DNA of 64,000 bases, taken from Kribbella jejuensis (GTDB lineage: Bacteria > Actinomycetota > Actinomycetes > Propionibacteriales > Kribbellaceae). Under the pieces are notes generated by a model. It worked only from the letters and a program-made list of their open reading frames with translations, did no database searches and was not told where the DNA came from. This document shows, piece by piece, positions 59,492 through 64,000 of the stretch. The position numbers were made by a program, and so were the translations under genes. The stretch is from assembly GCF_006715085.1 (NCBI RefSeq), contig NZ_VFMM01000004.1, positions 124,001 through 188,000 of the forward strand. Reading direction: 5' to 3'. Each line of letters opens with the position of its first letter. The stretch's first letter is position 1.

Positions 59492-60349
59492 ATGCGATGG
59501 ATGGCTGGGGATGACTGGGTCCTGCTGGCGGCCGCGAAGGGTGTGGCGCACGGTGGGGTGTGGCGAACTCCGGATGGGACTGTCGTGAAGCGGCTGGTGC
59601 CTGGGGACGAGCGGCCGAGGCGGTACGGGTACTGGCGGCGGCAGGCTGAGGTGGCGAGTAGCGGCGTACTCGAGTGGACCAAGGGGCTGCGGGCGCCGCG
59701 GACGGTGAAGGTCGAGAGCGATCCGGACGGGATCACGGTGTGGACCGAAGCCGTCGAACCGGGCCCGGTCTCGGTGGAAGAAGCCGCGGCGGCGCTCGGG
59801 CGGTTCGGGCTGAATCGGGTGGAGCCGGCGAACTGGTTCGCGCGGCGGATCCTGCGGGACCGGTTGGAGGATGACGCGGCGCACGGCGGATGGGCCGGCT
59901 GTGCGACCGCCGACGTGCTGCCGGCCGACGTACGGCGACTGTGCCGGGAACTCTGGTACCGGCGAATGAACGTGATGCGGGAGCTCGACCGGCTGCCGCA
60001 TCAGCTCGTGCACGGCGACATCCACCTCCCGAACCTGATCCGGCGCGACGGCGACGAGGTGACCGCGGTCGACTTCGACCAGTTCGGTATCCGGCCGCTG
60101 GGGTTCGACCTCGGCTACCTGCTGCAGTCCACGCGCGAACCTGTCGAGAATCTGGTCAGCGCGTATCAGCAGGGCAGTGAGGGTGCGTGGTCGGCGGCAC
60201 ACGTACGACGAGGCGCCGTGCTGACCGCAGCGGTCACGCTGGTCGGCCGAGCCGCCTGGGCCCTCACCCAGCCCGACCCCGGCGAGCACCTAGAACGCCT
60301 GACTACTCAGACGCCAATCATCGAAGAAGCCGTCAACCACGCCTCGTAG
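59492..60349 (+). CDS. APH-like phosphotransferase, copy 2
   Basis: A 285-residue paralogue of the preceding gene, 36 nt downstream: GGVWRTPDGTVVKRLVPG, VHGDIHLPNLIR and AVDFDQFGIRPLGFDLGYLL. ATG 59492 or 59501. Kinase residues are intact in both copies, so neither looks decayed. The 3' end overlaps a small minus-strand frame by 43 nt. Confidence 0.84.
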   Translation: MRWMAGDDWVLLAAAKGVAHGGVWRTPDGTVVKRLVPGDERPRRYGYWRRQAEVASSGVLEWTKGLRAPRTVKVESDPDGITVWTEAVEPGPVSVEEAAAALGRFGLNRVEPANWFARRILRDRLEDDAAHGGWAGCATADVLPADVRRLCRELWYRRMNVMRELDRLPHQLVHGDIHLPNLIRRDGDEVTAVDFDQFGIRPLGFDLGYLLQSTREPVENLVSAYQQGSEGAWSAAHVRRGAVLTAAVTLVGRAAWALTQPDPGEHLERLTTQTPIIEEAVNHAS

Positions 60350-60564
60350 AAGGCCCGGTAACCCGGAAAACGCGCTGTAGTGGCCTCGACGAGCACTTCG
60401 GCGACGGGTGGCGGCGGGCCGGGCAACAGCACCAGAGCCCGGGTGTTGGGGGTTTGTACGCCGTACGAGTGGTTTCCGGAGTCCTGGGTGGTGAAGCGGG
60501 TGAAGATGGTGCCTAGGTGGTCGAGGTACGTGGCTGGGGGGACGTCGATCGCACCGGGGAACAT
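60307..60564 (-). CDS. Small hypothetical protein
   Basis: An 85-residue protein without recognised domain: MFPGAIDVPPATYLDHLGTI at the start, NHSYGVQTPNTRALVLLPG in the middle, FPGYRAFYEAWLTASSMIG at the end. Composition looks coding (balanced hydrophobic and aromatic residues) unlike antisense frames nearby. It diverges from acdS with 25 nt between. It could also be the remnant of a larger gene. Confidence 0.5.
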   Translation of the reverse strand: MFPGAIDVPPATYLDHLGTIFTRFTTQDSGNHSYGVQTPNTRALVLLPGPPPPVAEVLVEATTARFPGYRAFYEAWLTASSMIGV

Positions 60565-60589
60565 TCCGCGACCCTAGTGGAGGAACACC

Positions 60590-61612
60590 ATGGCACTCAG
60601 CGATTTTCCGCGGTATCCGTTGCTGTTCGGGCCGAGTCCGGTGCATCCGCTCGAGCGGTTGTCGGCGTACCTCGGCGGCGCGAAGGTCTGTGCGAAGCGC
60701 GAGGACTGCAACTCGGGCCTCGCGTACGGCGGGAACAAGACCCGGAAGCTGGAGTACCTCGTCCCGGACGCGATCGCGCAAGGCGCCGACACCCTCGTCT
60801 CGATCGGTGGGTACCAGTCGAACCACACCCGCCAGGTCGCCGCGGTCGCGGCGAAACTCGGGATGAAGGCAGTGCTCGTCCAGGAGAAGTGGGTCGACTG
60901 GCCGGACGCGCTGAACGACCGGGTCGGGAACATCCTGCTCAGCCGGATCATGGGCGCCGAGGTGCGGCTCGACCCGGCCGGGTTCGGGATCGGGTTCAAG
61001 GACAGCTGGAAGCAGGCGCTCGCGGACGTGGAGGCGCGCGGCGGTACGCCGTACGCGATCCCGGCCGGCGCGTCCGACCACCCGCTCGGCGGGCTCGGGT
61101 TCGCGAACTGGGCGGACGAGGTCGCACGGCAGGAACGCGAGCTCGGCGTCTTCTTCGACACGATCGTGGTCTGCTCGGTGACCGGTTCGACGCACGCCGG
61201 GATGATCGCCGGGTTCGCCGGCCAGGACCGGCCCCGCCGGGTGATCGGCATCGACGCCAGCGCCAAGCTCCAGGAGACCCGCGACCAGATCGAACGGATC
61301 GCCCGCAACACCGCGCGCCTGATCGGCCTCGACCGGGAGCTCCGCGCCGACGAGATCACCGTCCTCGAAGGCTGGGCCGGCGACGAGTACGGCGTACCGG
61401 TCGAGTCCACGCTCGACGCGATCCGGGTCAGCGGCCAACTCGAGGCGATGATCATCGACCCCGTCTACGAGGGGAAGTCGATGGCCGGCCTGATCGACCT
61501 GATCCGCACCGGCGACATCCCGAAGGACTCCACCGTCCTGTACGCCCACCTCGGCGGCCAGCCGGCCCTCAACGCCTACAGCAGCCTGTTCACGCAGACG
61601 CAGCCGATCTGA
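60590..61612 (+). CDS. acdS: 1-aminocyclopropane-1-carboxylate deaminase
   Basis: A 340-residue PLP enzyme cleaving the ethylene precursor ACC to 2-oxobutyrate and ammonia. PLP lysine Lys50 in GGNKTRK, SIGGYQSNHTRQVAAVAA follows. Residues that separate true ACC deaminase from D-cysteine desulfhydrase are the deaminase type: Glu294 in DPVYEGKS and Leu321 in YAHLGG (Glu295 and Leu322 in Pseudomonas numbering). ATG 60590 follows GGAGGAACACC. Fits a soil or root-associated life. Confidence 0.92.
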   Translation: MALSDFPRYPLLFGPSPVHPLERLSAYLGGAKVCAKREDCNSGLAYGGNKTRKLEYLVPDAIAQGADTLVSIGGYQSNHTRQVAAVAAKLGMKAVLVQEKWVDWPDALNDRVGNILLSRIMGAEVRLDPAGFGIGFKDSWKQALADVEARGGTPYAIPAGASDHPLGGLGFANWADEVARQERELGVFFDTIVVCSVTGSTHAGMIAGFAGQDRPRRVIGIDASAKLQETRDQIERIARNTARLIGLDRELRADEITVLEGWAGDEYGVPVESTLDAIRVSGQLEAMIIDPVYEGKSMAGLIDLIRTGDIPKDSTVLYAHLGGQPALNAYSSLFTQTQPI

Positions 61613-62377
61613 TCACCAGCCGCCCGCGAAGAACCCTTCCAGCCCGGGCAGCGGATGCGCGGCCGTGGTCGTGTTGGCAACCACGACCACGGCGAGCGCC
61701 GACGCCAGTACCGGCACGAAAACTCCGTACCCGGCCAGCACACGCCGCGCACGCCCCTCCGCGCGGCCGAACCACCGCCACAACAGCACGGCCAGTACGA
61801 CGAGCCCGGCGGCCACGATCGCGCCCTCGACAGCCATCACCTCGTGGAACAGCACGTAGTCGCTCATGATCATGTCGAGCGGCCCGGACCGCTGCCCTGC
61901 GGCCAACTGCTGCCTGACCTGCCCGAGCGTGGCGTCCAGCGGCCCGGCCGGCGCTCCGAACAACATCGGCAACAGCGACCCGAACGGCGCCGCCATCCCA
62001 TGAATGTTCGCCAGCACGGCCGCGAGCGAGACCACGGCCAACGCCGTCGCGAGCACCCCACCCGTCGCCAACCCCGCGGCGCGAAGCCCGCGTGTCCGCA
62101 CGAACTCTCGCCAGACCATCACCCCGAGCACCACGAGCACGGCGAGCAAAGCCGCAGCGAGCGCGGCCTTCGCAATGTGGTACCGGAACCAGTAGTCGAC
62201 CACCCGCTGCATCCCCGGATCGAACGCCCGCTCCCCCGAACTCCAGTACGCCATGAACTCACCGCGGAAGGTACCGGCGAGCCGCCGCTCACTCCCCAGA
62301 TCGTCGGGCGCCCCGAGGCCCGGTACGACGACGAACGCGACGATCAACCCCACCGCCAGCAAGGCAAGCCTCTTCAT
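61613..62377 (-). CDS. Polytopic membrane protein, unknown function
   Basis: A 254-residue protein with a signal-anchor-like first helix (RLALLAVGLIVAFVVVPG), then four more helices (AALAAALLAVLVVLGVMV; TGGVLATALAVVSLAAVLA; AIVAAGLVVLAVLLWRW; VFVPVLASALAVVVVA). The stretch between helices 1 and 2 (YWSSGERAFDPGMQRVVDYWFRYH) looks like an outside domain. No family recognised. ATG 62377 is used; GTG 62386 adds three residues. Confidence 0.72.
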   Translation of the reverse strand: MKRLALLAVGLIVAFVVVPGLGAPDDLGSERRLAGTFRGEFMAYWSSGERAFDPGMQRVVDYWFRYHIAKAALAAALLAVLVVLGVMVWREFVRTRGLRAAGLATGGVLATALAVVSLAAVLANIHGMAAPFGSLLPMLFGAPAGPLDATLGQVRQQLAAGQRSGPLDMIMSDYVLFHEVMAVEGAIVAAGLVVLAVLLWRWFGRAEGRARRVLAGYGVFVPVLASALAVVVVANTTTAAHPLPGLEGFFAGGW

Positions 62378-62447
62378 GCCGCACAACCTAGGCGCGCGGC
62401 CGGCCCAGGACCATCACGCCGGGGCGATATCTGAGGTAGCGCGGGCG

Positions 62448-63173
62448 CTACCCGACTCCAGGTCCGACCAGGGTTCCGACGAAGTACGTGAGGCCGGCCG
62501 CGGCGGCGCCGAGGAGCAGCTGACGGAGGCCGGAGTACCACCAGGAGCGGCTGGTGACGCGCGAAACCACGGCGCCACAGACGAACAGCGCCGTCAGCGA
62601 AAAGATCAGCGACGGGATGACGCTGCCGGCGCCGAACAGGTAGGGCGCCAGCGGGATGAAGGCACCGATCCCGAAACAGATGAAGGACGAGGCGGCCGCG
62701 AGCAGCGGGTTCGGCAGGTCGGAGGGGTCGATACCGAGCTCTTCGCGGACGTGCTCCTCGAGGGCCTGGTCGGGGTCGGCGTGGAACTGTTTGGCGACCT
62801 TGCTGGCCAGGTCCGGGTCGAGGCCCTTCGCCCGGTAGGTCTCGGCGAGCTCGATCTCCTCGTCGATCGGGTGCTTGCGGATCTCGGAGCGCTCGATCTC
62901 GATCTCGGCGTGCGCGAGCTCGCGCTGGGACGCGACCGAGGTGTACTCCCCCGCCGCCATCGAGAACGCGCCCGCAGCCAGCCCGGCGAGCCCGGCCAGC
63001 ACGATCAGCTTCGACCCCGAGTGCGTACCGCCGTCCATGCCGGCGATCAGCGCGAAGTTCGAGACCAGCCCGTCCATCGCCCCGAACACAGCCGGCCGCA
63101 GCCACCCGCCGTTCACATCACGGTGGGTATGGTCCCCGTGGTGCTCGGGCGAGACTGCAGGTGTTTCGCTCAC
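62448..63173 (-). CDS. VIT1/CCC1 family Fe2+/Mn2+ transporter
   Basis: A 241-residue membrane protein. LRPAVFGAMDGLVSNFALIAGMDG and AGAFSMAAGEYTSVASQRE are the family signatures; a 75-residue acidic cytoplasmic segment (AEIEIERSEIRKHPIDEEIEL...) binds metal in relatives; three helices follow. Probably moves Fe2+ or Mn2+ out of the cytoplasm. GTG 63173 overlaps the lgt stop by 4 nt (GTGA). Confidence 0.92.
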   Translation of the reverse strand: MSETPAVSPEHHGDHTHRDVNGGWLRPAVFGAMDGLVSNFALIAGMDGGTHSGSKLIVLAGLAGLAAGAFSMAAGEYTSVASQRELAHAEIEIERSEIRKHPIDEEIELAETYRAKGLDPDLASKVAKQFHADPDQALEEHVREELGIDPSDLPNPLLAAASSFICFGIGAFIPLAPYLFGAGSVIPSLIFSLTALFVCGAVVSRVTSRSWWYSGLRQLLLGAAAAGLTYFVGTLVGPGVG

Positions 63174-64000
63174 TTCAACCGCGGACCGGTGGGGTGCGTG
63201 GGCGCAGGAGTGTCCGGTTGCGCCTCGGCAGCCGGTCCTCCGGCCGGCTCCGCCGAGGCGGTTCGCTGGGAAGCTCCAGTCTCCGTGCCGGAGGTCGCGG
63301 GCGCGTCGCCGCCGCCGTCAGTCCCACCGTCGGCCGCCCGGTCACCCGCGTGGTCCGTCACCCGGTCATCCGCGGGGTCCGTCGCCCGGTCACCCGCGCG
63401 GTCCGTCACTCGGTCACCCGCGCCGTCGGCTGCCCGGTCACCCGCGCGGTCCGTCACTCGGTCACCCGCGCCGTCGGCTGCCCGGTCACCCGCGTGGTCC
63501 GTCGCCAGGTCACCCGCGGGGTCCATCACCCGGTCACCGGCGCGGTCCGTCGCCCGGTCACCGGCGCGGTCCGTCGTCGGGTCACCCGCGCCGTCGGCCG
63601 TGCTGTCGGCGTCCGGGGTGGTTGCGGCTGAGGTTCCGGGCTTGGGCTCGCCGGCGGCGGCGCCGGTGCTGATGTCTTCCTGCCCCGGGCGTGTGCGGGC
63701 GCTGATGACGAAGGCGATCACGGCGAGGACGAACAGGATCAGGGCGGTCCATACGTTCAGGCGGAGGCCGAGGAAGTGGTTCACGGTGTCGATCCGCATG
63801 TTCTCGATCCAGGCGCGCCCGGCGGTGTACGCCGCGACGTACAGGAAGAACGCCCGGCCGTGACCGAGCTTGAAGCGCCGGTCGACGATCAGCAGCAGCC
63901 CGACCACGCCGAGGTTCCAGACGGCTTCGTACAGGAACGTCGGGTGGAAGGTGGCGAAGTCGGCGTACCCGTCCGGGCGGTGCTCCGGCGAGATCTCCAG
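63170..64000 (-). CDS. lgt: Prolipoprotein diacylglyceryl transferase (5' part beyond window), with repeat tail
   Basis: C-terminal part of Lgt, which adds diacylglycerol to the lipobox cysteine of prolipoproteins. The visible core is HPTFLYEAVWNLGVVGLLLIVDRRF and AYTAGRAWIENMRIDT, the conserved Lgt C-terminal helices, including the catalytic-region Arg. After the last helix (ALILFVLAVIAFVI) an extra tail of about 150 residues follows, containing 11 eight-residue repeats of type DRAGDRxT and a Pro/Ala end. Mycobacterial Lgt also has a long disordered tail. N-terminus not in window. Confidence 0.93.
   Translation of the reverse strand: MEISPEHRPDGYADFATFHPTFLYEAVWNLGVVGLLLIVDRRFKLGHGRAFFLYVAAYTAGRAWIENMRIDTVNHFLGLRLNVWTALILFVLAVIAFVISARTRPGQEDISTGAAAGEPKPGTSAATTPDADSTADGAGDPTTDRAGDRATDRAGDRVMDPAGDLATDHAGDRAADGAGDRVTDRAGDRAADGAGDRVTDRAGDRATDPADDRVTDHAGDRAADGGTDGGGDAPATSGTETGASQRTASAEPAGGPAAEAQPDTPAPTHPTGPRLK
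63337..63600. repeat. Eleven 24-bp tandem repeats in the lgt tail
   Basis: Eleven head-to-tail units of 24 bp, consensus near CCCGGTCACCCGCGCGGTCC plus GTCR, differing at few positions and keeping frame, so each codes eight residues. Two higher-order 48-bp units are nearly identical, pointing to recent slippage. Confidence 0.88.

Noticed and set aside
63337..63600. CRISPR-like array
   Set aside because: Units of 24 bp are head-to-tail without unique spacers and keep the lgt reading frame; no cas genes.

Overview
The window is high-GC actinobacterial chromosome: GTG starts are common, most minus-strand genes overlap by 4 nt (ATGA/GTGA), and Tat/lipobox signals, an AftD-like arabinofuranosyltransferase, a PdtaR-type ANTAR regulator and duplicated XRE/Lrp regulators are present. 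The uvrB - coaE - rpsA - polA - livFGMHK - pdtaR - pyk - gltDB - lgt order matches, from memory, the conserved block seen in Streptomyces and in part in Mycobacterium (Rv1614-Rv1633). The many ABC, kinase and plant-associated genes (acdS) suggest a soil member of Propionibacteriales such as Kribbella; that genus guess is inference.

Layout. 1-6232 (minus): cobalamin block: cobD, a histidine phosphatase and a DUF3500 protein in overlapping order, then cobN (3' end outside the window) behind a cobalamin riboswitch. 6231-9027 (plus): overlapping three-gene muropeptide operon (serine hydrolase, Ala-Glu-type epimerase, SH3b-NlpC/P60 peptidase), closed by two hairpins. 9207-10360 (minus): TerC-family protein behind a yybP-ykoY (Mn2+) riboswitch. 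10485-15915: NmrA-type reductase, a double-headed Lrp regulator with YjbR and glyoxalase partners, a large XRE-STAND regulator and a SnoaL-like protein. 15948-22145 (minus): uvrB, then a four-gene operon of one PrsW-like zinc-ribbon membrane protein and three related single-pass proteins. 22278-24450: coaE and rpsA with a strong terminator and a predicted promoter. 24702-31381: phosphotransferase, methyltransferase, acyltransferase, AftD-like glycosyltransferase and flippase (envelope glycan genes). 31383-35018 (minus): CUT1 sugar ABC importer. 35282-40372: NUDIX, polA, thioesterase, GNAT, DUF554. 40389-46406 (minus): complete liv branched-chain amino-acid importer. 46751-50672: pdtaR, two divergent HTH-LAGLIDADG paralogues around an odd tRNA-Leu, and pyk. 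50772-58388 (minus): metallophosphoesterase and gltBD. 58631-64000: twin phosphotransferase-like genes, acdS, membrane proteins, VIT1-like transporter and the 3' part of lgt with an 11-copy repeat tail.

The most unusual signal is around 48.1-48.3 kb. Two paralogous HTH-LAGLIDADG genes diverge from a 75-nt tRNA-Leu(CAA) that lacks the long variable arm expected of leucine tRNAs. Both genes start directly behind the same promoter-like element, CTGTCGGYG-N8-NAnnnT. The same element precedes uvrB and, in a variant form, polA in this window. It resembles the RecA-independent, PafBC-dependent DNA-damage promoter of actinobacteria (TTGTCRGTG-N8-TAnnnT). This suggests that the two nuclease-like proteins belong to the DNA-damage regulon.
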